Shown in pieces: positions 53,865 through 63,003 of a stretch of 64,000 bases of DNA (its first letter is position 1; each line of letters opens with the position of its first letter). The position numbers and the translations under genes were made by a program. Origin of the DNA: an uncultured Methanobrevibacter sp. (GTDB lineage Archaea > Methanobacteriota > Methanobacteria > Methanobacteriales > Methanobacteriaceae). The stretch is taken from assembly GCF_902764455.1 (NCBI RefSeq), contig NZ_CACWVY010000004.1, positions 1 to 64,000 of the forward strand, written 5' to 3'. Below the pieces are notes generated by a model. That model was given only the letters and a program-made list of their open reading frames with translations. It was not told the DNA's origin and made no database searches.

Positions 53865-54593
53865 TTATAATACTTTTTTCATGATTCTAAACATGATTTT
53901 TGAAAACAGTACTTTGAATATGCCTAATTTTACATCAGGTGAAAAGTCATAATTAACCAATCCGGTTTCAAACCAGAATTCCTTATCTGCCTCTATAGGA
54001 TTGTCTTTAAATGCCATTGCCTTCCACACATCAAAAAATATGACATCATTAAGTTTTGGAGAATGCATTTTTTTTGATTCAACATCTTTACTGAATTTTA
54101 CTGCTATTTTATCAATGGCTTTTTTATCTAAAAAGTCCTTTCCTCCACAGGCAACTGCATACTTATATACCTTGTTTACCCCCCAATGTCTCAATGTTTC
54201 ATCAATATATTTGGCACATTTCTTATGACCGGCACCTGCGGTTGTCACTATCACCATTGCCTTTTTGGTAAAACAAACTGGCCTGTGAAAAAGGTATGCA
54301 GTATGGTCTAGGAAGTTTTTAAGAAGAGCAGTTACGTTCATTGCATAGACTGGTGAAGTCATTATGATTGCATCTGCTTTTTTAATTCTCTCCACAATAG
54401 GACTGACTTTATCAAAGTGAGGACAGTATTTCTCTCCCTTTAATATGCAGTTATAACACCCCACACACATAGGAATGTTCTCTTTAGCAAGATGAATCTC
54501 ATCGAATTCACCATTCAGATTCGTTTTCACCTGTTCTACAACTGCCCATGTATTTTTCTTTCTTGGAGACCCATTAATAATTACATACCTCAT
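53865..54593 (-). CDS. Flavodoxin-fold NAD(P)H-dependent oxidoreductase
   Basis: 242 residues. IINGSPRKKNTWAVVEQVK is the FMN phosphate loop; IPMCVGCYNCILKGEKYC carries cysteines seen in iron-sulfur flavoprotein-like enzymes; AIIMTSPVYAMNVTALLKNFLDHTAY is the flavin ring loop. The C-terminal 70 residues are extra and basic. It starts right after the GNAT stop codon (54594), with GGTGTT inside the end of that gene as SD, so the two are cotranscribed. Role: flavin-dependent electron transfer of unknown target. Confidence 0.85.
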   Translation of the reverse strand: MRYVIINGSPRKKNTWAVVEQVKTNLNGEFDEIHLAKENIPMCVGCYNCILKGEKYCPHFDKVSPIVERIKKADAIIMTSPVYAMNVTALLKNFLDHTAYLFHRPVCFTKKAMVIVTTAGAGHKKCAKYIDETLRHWGVNKVYKYAVACGGKDFLDKKAIDKIAVKFSKDVESKKMHSPKLNDVIFFDVWKAMAFKDNPIEADKEFWFETGLVNYDFSPDVKLGIFKVLFSKIMFRIMKKVL

Positions 54594-55196
54594 TTAAACA
54601 CCTAATTGTCCTTCTTTAATAAGTTTTTCTTTATGTTCGAATTGGCTGTCAAATTCATCCACATCTTTTTCATCAACATTGAAAACATCAGGATTGTGAA
54701 ATATTTCCAAATCAGTACTTATTTTACTCTCATCGAATACCTTTATCATGAAAAAGGGATTTTCATCATCCATTGGCGTTCCGTCCAGGAAAATATTGTA
54801 TTTTGATGCACTGACAAATCCGAATCTGGAATAATAGTTCTCATCACCAATTACAAAAACATAAGGAATATCCATTTTTTCGGCAAGATTCAAGGTATAT
54901 TCTATTAATATGGAGCCAAGTCCCTGATTTTGATAATTTTCATCAACAGCTACAGGACCCAATACAACAGCATTCTCTAAATCATTAATCTTTCCTTTGG
55001 AATAATTGATATGGGCAATGATTTTAGAGTCATTTTCTATTACAAAAGCAAGATCTGCAATAAAACTTTTATCATTTCTTAAATTATGCACAATATAATG
55101 TTCATAGGCACCCGGCCTGTATACATTCCAGAATGAATTTCTAACAAGCTTTTCAACTTCAAGATAGTCTGTTTCTTTTTCCAGTCTTATTTCCAT
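54594..55196 (-). CDS. GNAT-family N-acetyltransferase
   Basis: 200 residues. EIRLEKETDYLEVEKLVRNSFW, AVVLGPVAVDENYQNQGLGSIL (acetyl-CoA loop Q-N-Q-G-L-G) and FVIGDENYYSRFGFVSAS are typical of the YhbS-like GNAT branch. The start is open: two or three ATGs lie within 15 bases; I use the last one, from which the product reads MEIRLEKET. It leads a probable operon with the flavoprotein at 53865 and perhaps 53371. Acceptor unknown. Confidence 0.8.
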   Translation of the reverse strand: MEIRLEKETDYLEVEKLVRNSFWNVYRPGAYEHYIVHNLRNDKSFIADLAFVIENDSKIIAHINYSKGKINDLENAVVLGPVAVDENYQNQGLGSILIEYTLNLAEKMDIPYVFVIGDENYYSRFGFVSASKYNIFLDGTPMDDENPFFMIKVFDESKISTDLEIFHNPDVFNVDEKDVDEFDSQFEHKEKLIKEGQLGV

Positions 55197-55292
55197 ATTC
55201 ATCATCAATATAAATTAACTGCGACAAAAATACAATATTGTAATTAATTCAATACATTAACTTTATATTTTATATGATAAATATATTTTAGA

Positions 55293-55820
55293 CTAATTTG
55301 AGCCGGCGAACCTTTCTTCATAAATCAGCTTGAAAAATGAAACAGTCCCGACAAGGGCAGTAAATGACTCGATGAGCGTGGATGAAAAATCCAGAATAGC
55401 TATAAAATAAATAATATAAAATATTCCATTGACTATGAAACTGAGCTTTATCCATTTGATATTCTTTAGAGTATAGTTGCAGATTGTTATCTGTACAATT
55501 GCCATAATCGGAAGCAATCCAATAATCCCCATCGTATTGACCATCAAACCGACAGCAACAGAGAGAACAATGAAAAATATTGTCCAGTTAAGGGTCAGCC
55601 TGTCATTATATACCATTGCATTTCTTGCGGCAGCTATTCCCATTGTGGTTACGCCGGTCCATGAAAAAAAGAAAACTGATGAAATCATCAATATGAATGC
55701 ATTTAGAAACTGATGCTTATATGCCTGCTTTTCATCATTAACCCACATGCTTAAAAGAAGGAAAATGCCTGCAACAAATGATATTGCATTACCTATAATA
55801 ATATTGAGGGCCAATGTCAT
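55293..55820 (-). CDS. YgjV-like inner membrane protein
   Basis: 175 residues, five or six hydrophobic helices. NAISFVAGIFLLLSMWVNDEKQAYKHQFLNAF and the following MGIAAARNAMVYN match the YgjV (Imp-YgjV) family of small membrane proteins, whose function is not known. Length is normal. It is divergent from the YkgJ-like gene at 55896, and an AT-rich 84 bp separates it from the GNAT gene. Confidence 0.7.
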   Translation of the reverse strand: MTLALNIIIGNAISFVAGIFLLLSMWVNDEKQAYKHQFLNAFILMISSVFFFSWTGVTTMGIAAARNAMVYNDRLTLNWTIFFIVLSVAVGLMVNTMGIIGLLPIMAIVQITICNYTLKNIKWIKLSFIVNGIFYIIYFIAILDFSSTLIESFTALVGTVSFFKLIYEERFAGSN

Positions 55821-55895
55821 TGTTTAATTATTTAATTTTAAAGCAATATAATATTTTGCAAAATCTTTAATAGGATTGAGTTTAAAAGTTAAATT

Positions 55896-56462
55896 ATGGA
55901 AATAACTGCTGATGAAATGAAAAAATCAATTGAAAGGATTTATAAAAGACTTGACAGTGTCACTCCTGTTGATTTTGACTGCGGTAAACTTTGCGGTGAA
56001 GTTTGCTGCGTTTATGATGCTGAAGATTATAGAAATGAGGAGCTTGCACTATATCTGCTTCCTGGCGAGGAGCTGATGTATGAAGATTCCCCTGATTTTG
56101 AACTATACTATATGGATTCTGATGAAATAAAGTATCCTCATTCATGGAAAGGTCAGATTTATCTTGTAAAATGTATAAATCCTCCAAAATGTGACAGGTC
56201 TATCAGGCCGATTCAGTGCAGGACATTTCCTCTCATACCTCACCTGAACAAAAAGGGAGAGTTTCATCTGATATTTGACGAGTCCGAGTTTCCCTATGAA
56301 TGCCCTATTGTCCATGACCACATTAAGCTTAACGATGATTTTGTTAAAACCACCTATGAAATATGGATGATGCTGATTGCAAATCCTTTAGTTTATGATC
56401 TGGTGGATATGGACTCAAGGATGAGAGACAACAGAAAAGTGGACTATGAGATAGTTATTTAA
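55896..56462 (+). CDS. YkgJ-like cysteine-cluster protein
   Basis: 188 residues. DFDCGKLCGEVCCVYDAED near the N-terminus and PPKCDRSIRPIQCRTFPLIP in the middle give the C-x(n)-C-x(n)-CC and R-P-x-x-C-R-x-F-P pattern of the YkgJ family (Fe-S or zinc binding). Its role is unknown. The product is cytoplasmic. It is 24 bp ahead of the secreted FKIP-domain gene on the same strand, so they may share a message. Confidence 0.85.
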   Translation: MEITADEMKKSIERIYKRLDSVTPVDFDCGKLCGEVCCVYDAEDYRNEELALYLLPGEELMYEDSPDFELYYMDSDEIKYPHSWKGQIYLVKCINPPKCDRSIRPIQCRTFPLIPHLNKKGEFHLIFDESEFPYECPIVHDHIKLNDDFVKTTYEIWMMLIANPLVYDLVDMDSRMRDNRKVDYEIVI

Positions 56463-56486
56463 ATAGCTTTAACACATACTAATAAC

Positions 56487-57086
56487 ATGACTAAAAAGAT
56501 TATTATTTTTCTTTTTGCCCTGATTGTTTTGATTAATGCGGCAAATGCAATTGATTCGTCAAACTGGACTACGGCAAATGTAGGCTATGAAAACTTCAAG
56601 ATACCTCCTCAGTATGCAAATCCATACAAAAGCGACTTTAACATGTATGAAGCAGATGAGGATATTGATGTGTTTACCATAAGATATGTCAATCCCAACA
56701 TTATGAGCCTATACGGATATTATCTTGAAAAATACCCTGAAAAAAAGGTTAGTGTTTCCGGCCATGATGCCGTCCATTTCACATATTATGACAGGCATGA
56801 CGGAACAAACAATTCCATTCTTTGGTTTTCATCCGGTGAAGAGTTCTACTACATCACATGGATTGGACACAACATTTCAAAAGAAGTAAAAGAAATAGTA
56901 AAAAGCTCATCACCTTCAAAATATTCACATGATGAATTCTATGATATTTTAGATGATGAATTCAAAAATTATAAGATTGTCAATGCCATCGAATCACAAA
57001 GATATGATTCTCCAAGCAATGACAATAGACATCATTCATTTTTTTCTGTTGGAACAAATGGTGTTAGTGTCGGTGTGATTAGTTAG
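56487..57086 (+). CDS. Secreted FKIP-domain protein, family member 3
   Basis: 199 residues with a signal peptide (IIIFLFALIVLINAANA). The mature part begins TTANVGYENFKIPPQYANPY and has VSGHDAVHFTYYDRHD and SSGEEFYYITWIG, the same two landmarks as the proteins at 9015 and 34440. A low-complexity Ser/His-rich stretch near residue 175 and a hydrophobic end follow, with no clear anchor. No ribosome site is obvious. It ends five bases from the convergent DUF2207 gene. Function unknown. Confidence 0.65.
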   Translation: MTKKIIIFLFALIVLINAANAIDSSNWTTANVGYENFKIPPQYANPYKSDFNMYEADEDIDVFTIRYVNPNIMSLYGYYLEKYPEKKVSVSGHDAVHFTYYDRHDGTNNSILWFSSGEEFYYITWIGHNISKEVKEIVKSSSPSKYSHDEFYDILDDEFKNYKIVNAIESQRYDSPSNDNRHHSFFSVGTNGVSVGVIS

Positions 57087-57091
57087 AGAAG

Positions 57092-58849
57092 CTAGAATGC
57101 TCCTCCACCTCCACCACCGGAACCTCCTCCAAAACTTCCGAAGCTGTCACTGCCACTACTGCTGCTTGAAGTGTTGCTGCTTGCAGTGCCGTAGCAGTGA
57201 TAAAATGTATTGGAACCGTAGTGGTGATACATAAATACTCCACCGTCATATCTGTCGACACTTGGCACATGAATGTCCATAGCTTTTTCAACATTTTTAG
57301 CTACGCCAAGAGCAGTTCCATAAATCAAGTACTCCTTCCAAATAACTATTGATTCAGGAGGGTGTTCGTTAATTAAACTGTTATCATTTAAAAACTTCTT
57401 GAAGTTTTTCCATTTGAGGTATATGACACGACCTTCTTTTGTCCATCTTCCGAATAAATCATCACGAAGATACAATATTCCAAATGACGCTGCACCTACA
57501 ATAAGACCTACAATAAAAAGCTCGAATCCTCTTGAAAACTCAAAGAAGAAAAATATTGCTGCAAATATTGCGGCAACAGCTAAACCGGCAAGAGCTGCAA
57601 ATCCTGCAATTGTATTTCCCCTGTCGTCAAAGTACCTGTCTTTAATATCATCGTTTAAATATTCCATTTCAACAGCTTCTTTCCACATGTCAAACTGATT
57701 GACGAACCTTAATGAATTAACTCTAGAATCCATCTTGTCATCAAGTTCTGAGAGATTCAATACACCGTCACTTGCAAAGCCTGATAAACAGTTATAGACA
57801 ATTTTTTCTCCATAATCCAGATTATCTGCACCTTCATTAAATGTCATTAACAGATCTTCATTATCCTTTTTGATGTTGAATACCTTTCTGTCTATCAGAT
57901 CCATTATTGTTGCTTCGAATCCCCTAATATTCGGCTCTCCAAAATTCTTATTGTCAATCATTGCATTGACAACACTAGGAGGGTCATCTGTAGGAGGTTC
58001 CCTTTCATAAATCCTGTCGTAATCCACCTTAGGCTCCCTTCCATATAAAATATATGTTACTATTAATGTAAGAGGTAAAAAAGCCAAAGAAATTATTTCA
58101 AGTATTGAAGTAATTCCATTCCAGAAATTTTCTGAATTGACACTGTCATTCATATTTTTCAAAATCATTTCCCGTCCGTCTTCATCAACGTGTTTAGCGT
58201 TTGGATATGTTGCAAAATCATTTACGGGCATCAGTACAAGCAGTTCATAAATCTTACCTTTGGAAATGGAATTTGAGGTAAATTCAATTTTATCCCCATT
58301 CATTGAACTTGACTGGGTTAAAGCCTTCGGATTCAGGTAAAATTCATTTCCTGTGCCGTTAGGAAGTTTCACATGGCCTGTTACTTTTCCAATATCCACA
58401 TCCCATTCACTGCCCAATACCTTATACTGAAGGGCGGAAACATCATTAAATACTGTTACAACATTTTTCAAATCATATTCAATATATACAGTTACGCTGC
58501 AGTCACTGATTTTTTTGGTGTGGCCCTCATCGGCATACAGATAAATCTGCAGATGTTTTTTACCATCTTCATCAGTCTGTTTCAAAACAGGATACGCACC
58601 GTCAGCATGAACTTTTATATTACTAATGTTTTCCCCTTCCTTTAAAGGCACATCCCTGTAAACTCCGTTGAACGTGCCTTGAAAATTATATACAAATGCC
58701 TCTTTAACATGAAGCATACCATTGTTTGAAACAATCAAATCAATATTTGCCTGGCTGATTGAATAAGAGTCATCAGCACTAACCATACTAATCGTTAAGC
58801 TTGCAATTAATACTACAGCTACGATTAAAACAATCTTTTTTAAATCCAT
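57092..58849 (-). CDS. DUF2207 membrane protein
   Basis: 585 residues. Signal peptide (IVLIVAVVLIASLTISMVSA), an outer beta domain of about 220 residues (VSNNGMLHVKEAFVYNF, FNGVYRDVPLKEG), a membrane helix, a cytoplasmic region, two further helices (about 425-470) and the Ser/Gly-rich C-terminus (SFGSFGGGSGGGGGGAF) typical of DUF2207. Function unknown; the family is widespread in bacteria and methanogens. Its ATG overlaps the stop of the uracil-DNA glycosylase gene (TAATG), so the two are translationally coupled. Confidence 0.9.
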   Translation of the reverse strand: MDLKKIVLIVAVVLIASLTISMVSADDSYSISQANIDLIVSNNGMLHVKEAFVYNFQGTFNGVYRDVPLKEGENISNIKVHADGAYPVLKQTDEDGKKHLQIYLYADEGHTKKISDCSVTVYIEYDLKNVVTVFNDVSALQYKVLGSEWDVDIGKVTGHVKLPNGTGNEFYLNPKALTQSSSMNGDKIEFTSNSISKGKIYELLVLMPVNDFATYPNAKHVDEDGREMILKNMNDSVNSENFWNGITSILEIISLAFLPLTLIVTYILYGREPKVDYDRIYEREPPTDDPPSVVNAMIDNKNFGEPNIRGFEATIMDLIDRKVFNIKKDNEDLLMTFNEGADNLDYGEKIVYNCLSGFASDGVLNLSELDDKMDSRVNSLRFVNQFDMWKEAVEMEYLNDDIKDRYFDDRGNTIAGFAALAGLAVAAIFAAIFFFFEFSRGFELFIVGLIVGAASFGILYLRDDLFGRWTKEGRVIYLKWKNFKKFLNDNSLINEHPPESIVIWKEYLIYGTALGVAKNVEKAMDIHVPSVDRYDGGVFMYHHYGSNTFYHCYGTASSNTSSSSSGSDSFGSFGGGSGGGGGGAF

Positions 58850-59511
58850 TATTCCAATCCCCAGTCGATTTCTAAAATATTATTCTCCTTTAAAAATTCA
58901 TTAGCTAATTTGAAGTGATTAGAGCCTAAAAATCCTCTCCTTGCAGAAAAAGGAGACGGATGAGAAGTTATCAAAACCAAATGATTGGGATTAGTAATTA
59001 AGTCTTTTTTCTTTTCGGCCTGTTTTCCCCATAACATAAATACAATAGGCTGAGTCTGTTCATTTAAAATTCCGATTACATTATCCGTAAATATCTGCCA
59101 GCCACATTTGCTGTGGGAATTTGCATTACCTGCCTCAACAGTTAAAACTGTATTCAATAAAAAGACACCCTGCTCTGCCCACTTTTCAAGACATCCTGAT
59201 TCTGGAATAGGATAACCATATTCCTGATTGATTTCCTTAAATATATTTTTTAAGGACCTTGGGATGGGTCTTCCCTCAGGGGTTGAAAATGCAAGGCCAT
59301 GTGCCTGACCCTCTTCATGATAGGGGTCCTGGCCCAGGATAACAACTTTTACGTTACTTAATGGTGTGAATTTGAAGGCATTGAACATGTCCTCATAGGG
59401 AGGATAAACGGTTTTTGTTGCATATTCTTCTTGAACGAAATCCAATATATTCAAAAAATATTGCTTTTTAAATTCATCAGCTAATGCTAAATCCCAGTCA
59501 TTTCCAATCAT
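58849..59511 (-). CDS. ung: Uracil-DNA glycosylase, family 1
   Basis: 220 residues, full length. The water-activating motif VVILGQDPYHEEGQAHGLAFS (GQDPYH at residues 60-65), VFLLNTVLTVEAGNANSHS and the DNA-insertion motif HPSPFSARRGF are all present; only the usual leucine in HPSPLS is phenylalanine. It removes uracil from DNA. Family 1 enzymes are typical of bacteria and eukaryotes and uncommon in archaea, which more often use families 4 and 5, so acquisition from bacteria is plausible. First gene of a two-gene unit with DUF2207. Confidence 0.95.
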   Translation of the reverse strand: MIGNDWDLALADEFKKQYFLNILDFVQEEYATKTVYPPYEDMFNAFKFTPLSNVKVVILGQDPYHEEGQAHGLAFSTPEGRPIPRSLKNIFKEINQEYGYPIPESGCLEKWAEQGVFLLNTVLTVEAGNANSHSKCGWQIFTDNVIGILNEQTQPIVFMLWGKQAEKKKDLITNPNHLVLITSHPSPFSARRGFLGSNHFKLANEFLKENNILEIDWGLE

Positions 59512-59567
59512 AAAATTAGTATATATTTTAACTATAATAGGTTTTTCTAAAAATTTTTAATCAATAA

Positions 59568-60683
59568 ATGATAAAAACTATAATGGTAATTATGGAAAAA
59601 TCTAAAAGAATCTTTTATTTTGACTTTTTAAGAGCGATGGCAATCATTGGAATCATATTCTGCCATTCCTCAGTATCTTATATCGTCAATGATATGGGAA
59701 CATTTAATTTTTACACAACTGCTTTTTATGATTGTTTTAGAGATTTCTGTGTTCCGATATTTGTAATGTTAAGTGGTGCATTGCTTATTGGTAAAAAAGA
59801 TAGCCTGTTAATATTTTTTAAAAAAAGATTATCCAGAATATTGATTCCATTCATATTCTGGGCATTAATATCAATTGCATATTCATTCATATACATCCAA
59901 CAGTCCATTGATATAGACAATGCAATAGACATATTTTTAGGTCATGGAGGAACACTTGGAGTGACCTTCTGGTTTGTCTGGATGATTATCATTGTCTATA
60001 TTGGAATATTTATAATAAATAAAGCAGTTGAATTTGGAAACAAGAAATATGACTGCTTTGAAAAGAAATTTATCAGTATTTTAACAGTAATTTCAGTAAT
60101 ATACATAATTCTCTTTCAATTCCAATTTTTCAGCCCTGAATACAACCGTTCACTCTTAAGCTATTACTTATCCTTTCTGGCATATGCAGTAATCGGACAT
60201 TTCATTGTAAACAGTGATTTTTTAGAATCACACATCCAGACAAAATGGCTTGTTATAATATTCTCAATTCTATCAGCATTATCATATACATCATACGTCT
60301 GTTATTATGTGGTTCCAACCTCACTTGCCAGCAATTCATTCAGATATCTGAGTTACTTTACATATGAAATACTAATAATTTCAGTTGCTATTTTCCTAAC
60401 GGTCAAATTCATCTCAAATACTCATTCCTTTAAAAAACTTGAAGCCGGAAAAATCGGTGGGATTATTAATGCAATTAGCAAATACAGTTTTGGAATTTAT
60501 CTCTGCCATTATCTTGTGCTGTATATATTAAAAATGAATATGATACAGTATATTGATTTTCCGCATCAGAACTCAATAATTTGGATTCCTATATTTGTAG
60601 TGATTACATTAATGATTTCCTTTGCAATATTGTGGCTTTTAAATAATGTACCTTATCTAAAAAAAGTAAGTGGTGTCTCCTGA
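59568..60683 (+). CDS. Acyltransferase family 3 membrane protein
   Basis: 371 residues with about ten membrane helices. FYFDFLRAMAIIGIIFCHSSVSYI holds the catalytic histidine of the Acyl_transf_3 (OatA/WecH-like) family, and FCVPIFVMLSGALLIGKKDS with RILIPFIFWALISI are the next family landmarks. These enzymes O-acetylate surface sugars. Two starts are possible; the product from the ATG at 59592 begins MEKSKRIFYFDFL and fits relatives better, but neither has a good SD. It is convergent with the hydrolase at 60695, 11 bases away. Confidence 0.8.
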   Translation: MIKTIMVIMEKSKRIFYFDFLRAMAIIGIIFCHSSVSYIVNDMGTFNFYTTAFYDCFRDFCVPIFVMLSGALLIGKKDSLLIFFKKRLSRILIPFIFWALISIAYSFIYIQQSIDIDNAIDIFLGHGGTLGVTFWFVWMIIIVYIGIFIINKAVEFGNKKYDCFEKKFISILTVISVIYIILFQFQFFSPEYNRSLLSYYLSFLAYAVIGHFIVNSDFLESHIQTKWLVIIFSILSALSYTSYVCYYVVPTSLASNSFRYLSYFTYEILIISVAIFLTVKFISNTHSFKKLEAGKIGGIINAISKYSFGIYLCHYLVLYILKMNMIQYIDFPHQNSIIWIPIFVVITLMISFAILWLLNNVPYLKKVSGVS

Positions 60684-60694
60684 ATAAATTATAT

Positions 60695-61399
60695 TCAAGA
60701 GACAATATTGTTTATGAAATTAATTATTTCTTTTGCTGTTTGGTTTTGTTGTGATTCAGCGGAAATAGTGGCTTCCTTATCTCCTGTCTGGTGTCCGTAA
60801 TATGCAAATTGACCATGATTTCCACCGTTAATGATAACTTCAGTAAAATTATTTTTTATTAAATCCTTTGATTTATTGAATTTTTCCATATTAAGTATAC
60901 CGTCATTTGATCCATGAATAGACAAGCATGGCTTATATATCTCATCCATAGGATAAGCTGCTAAAAATATTAATCCGTCAGTTTTATTTGTAGAATTCTC
61001 ATAAGATGAAGCCATTGCACCCCCAAGAGAATGACCAGATATAAAATAATTTGAATAATTCGTATTGCTTATAATTGTCTCAGCACTATCTGGAGCTAAA
61101 AATGCAAAATTTAACGGCATTTGAACTAAAAAACAATCATATCCTTCATTGGCTAATTTACTAAATAAAGGCAAATAAGCAAGATGATCTATCTTAGCTC
61201 CAGGATAAAAAATAATGGCAGTATCATTTCCCTTGCCGTCAAGCAACACTCCATTGGTAGTGTTTTTTACACTAACATTTTCACTGCCCTCTAGATATTT
61301 GGTTGCTTCGCTTTGAGCCGGATGATAATGCAGTAAATATATAATCGATACTGCAAGGAATACAATAATTATTATTGTTATTAATCTTTTTTTATTCAT
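60695..61399 (-). CDS. Membrane-anchored alpha/beta hydrolase, paralog 2
   Basis: 234 residues. Same plan as the protein at 21723: N-terminal anchor (LITIIIIVFLAVSIIYLL), IIFYPGAKIDHLAYLPLF, nucleophile GHSLGGAMASSY, acid in IHGSNDGIL and histidine in GGNHGQFAYYG. Catalytic residues are intact. The start at 61399 is chosen because GTGAT is three bases upstream; the longer frame would overlap the preceding gene. It closes a probable five-gene operon with the TelA gene. Substrate unknown. Confidence 0.8.
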   Translation of the reverse strand: MNKKRLITIIIIVFLAVSIIYLLHYHPAQSEATKYLEGSENVSVKNTTNGVLLDGKGNDTAIIFYPGAKIDHLAYLPLFSKLANEGYDCFLVQMPLNFAFLAPDSAETIISNTNYSNYFISGHSLGGAMASSYENSTNKTDGLIFLAAYPMDEIYKPCLSIHGSNDGILNMEKFNKSKDLIKNNFTEVIINGGNHGQFAYYGHQTGDKEATISAESQQNQTAKEIINFINNIVS

Positions 61400-61406
61400 A
61401 AAATCA

Positions 61407-61847
61407 CTACAACGCAATAATTACAAAAATTATGAATATTATCAATATGCATAAACAGCATGCAATTCCGCTGTTTGAATCCTTAGTATTTTTAACATCT
61501 TTTGTACTGTTAAGGGATGTTGCCTGAATTGTATATTTTTCTTCATTATCATATATATCATATAACTTAACTGCAACCCAAACAGACCTTATTACACTTA
61601 CAAATAACAGTATAAGTGCAAATAAGATTATCAGAGATGAAGGATGGGATATGCCCGGTTGAGGACCTCCGAATATTGAGAAATATATTAAATAAATAAA
61701 CCATGGCAGTTCATACATAACGCCTTCCATAATCCAATTTCGGTTACTGTACTTAACGCCTATGTAAATGAATCCGAATCCATTTAAAAACATTATAAAT
61801 GAAAGGATTACCCACCATGATTTTTTAATCTTATCAAATGCATTCAT
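61407..61847 (-). CDS. Small membrane protein of the TelA operon
   Basis: 146 residues with four hydrophobic segments: WVILSFIMFLNGFGFIYIGV, ELPWFIYLIYFSIFGG, LIILFALILLFVSVI and a C-terminal CLCILIIFIIFVIIAL. A polar stretch of about 30 residues precedes the last helix and is followed by a CC-x-C. It is two bases after the TelA gene's stop and seven bases before the hydrolase. No family is recognised; the arrangement suggests a membrane partner of the TelA system. Confidence 0.65.
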   Translation of the reverse strand: MNAFDKIKKSWWVILSFIMFLNGFGFIYIGVKYSNRNWIMEGVMYELPWFIYLIYFSIFGGPQPGISHPSSLIILFALILLFVSVIRSVWVAVKLYDIYDNEEKYTIQATSLNSTKDVKNTKDSNSGIACCLCILIIFIIFVIIAL

Positions 61848-61849
61848 TT

Positions 61850-62992
61850 TTATTCAATCATACTTCTATTGTTGGTTTCTAATTTATCAACAACTTTCTG
61901 ACCGTCATCTGCCATATCACTGAACAAGTCAATTGTCTCTTTCATTTTAGGAAGTGCCTGTTCCTTATATGTGCTTACATCCTCAATAGCTTGAAGCGCT
62001 TCTGAAAATGATGCCTTAAGGACTTCCGGAGATATCATTGTCTCTGCACTGTGCTTTTGGATTTCGCTTCCCTGTTCCTTAAGCATATGTGAAGTGGTTT
62101 CGATGATGTTTTCAGTGGTTGCATTTAAAATATTAATCTTATCCAGTACAATCTTTTGGTCATATAATGCGCTTGCAACCATTACCGCTGTTCTTAATGC
62201 TGATACAGTCACGTTCTTAGCACGATATACTCCACGAATTAGTTCTTTGTTGTTTCTTCTGATAACATTAAGTGAAATAATTCCTTGCTGGTTTACAACA
62301 ATCATCTGCTGCATGTCCATGATTCTCTGTCTTAAAGGGAACAGTATCTCTTCACGAACAAAAGCGATTTTATCATCTGAAACACCGTTTATTTCAGCTT
62401 GCTGAATTTGTGCTTCAATTGATGCGTCCATCTGTTTACCTAGTTCTATGTCTGCCATCAATTTATTGGTTACTTCCCTCAAGTAGGTTTCCTCATTTAA
62501 AAGTGTGGTATTGTCATTCTGCAATACTTTACTGCTGTGATCCAGTGATTCGATGATGTTTGAAATGGCAACTTCAGCCTTTTCATATTTCTCAAAGTAC
62601 TTCTTGACAGGATTCAATAAGCTCCCAAGCATTCCCTTTTTGGCGAAATCCACTTTGCTTGGATCCAAATCTTTCATTTGTTTATCCAATTCAGATAGCT
62701 TTTCACCAATATTTTCCGCATCTTTACCTCCTTTTGATAAATCAACAAATCTTGTTGCAAGCATTTCATTTCTGCTTGCGGATTTGGACATGTCTGTTAA
62801 TCCGAAGGAGTCTAAAGGTTTTAAAATATTATCTCTTTCCTGAGGATTGTTAAAATCAGTGTCAAATATTGCAACAGCATTACTGTCTGCCTGATTTTTT
62901 AAATTGGAGTTTTCCAATTTTTTTTCTTCCTCTTTAAGGGTGGTTTCAACATCATTTTTAATTTCATCTATATCCAATGAAAATTCAGCCAT
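61850..62992 (-). CDS. telA: TelA/KlaA family (toxic anion resistance-type) protein
   Basis: 380 residues, mostly coiled coil. LTDMSKSASRNEMLATRFVD, LLNPVKKYFEKYEKAEVAI, NEETYLREVTNKLMADIELG and RVYRAKN-like ELIRGVYRAKNVTVSALRTA match the TelA family (PF05816). Bacterial members are linked to tellurite and phage or colicin resistance, often beside XpaC-like proteins. GGTGAT is four bases before the ATG at 62992. It lies between a zinc-ribbon protein and a small membrane protein in a tight operon. Molecular role is unclear. Confidence 0.9.
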   Translation of the reverse strand: MAEFSLDIDEIKNDVETTLKEEEKKLENSNLKNQADSNAVAIFDTDFNNPQERDNILKPLDSFGLTDMSKSASRNEMLATRFVDLSKGGKDAENIGEKLSELDKQMKDLDPSKVDFAKKGMLGSLLNPVKKYFEKYEKAEVAISNIIESLDHSSKVLQNDNTTLLNEETYLREVTNKLMADIELGKQMDASIEAQIQQAEINGVSDDKIAFVREEILFPLRQRIMDMQQMIVVNQQGIISLNVIRRNNKELIRGVYRAKNVTVSALRTAVMVASALYDQKIVLDKINILNATTENIIETTSHMLKEQGSEIQKHSAETMISPEVLKASFSEALQAIEDVSTYKEQALPKMKETIDLFSDMADDGQKVVDKLETNNRSMIE

Positions 62993-63003
62993 TTCTATCA
63001 CCT

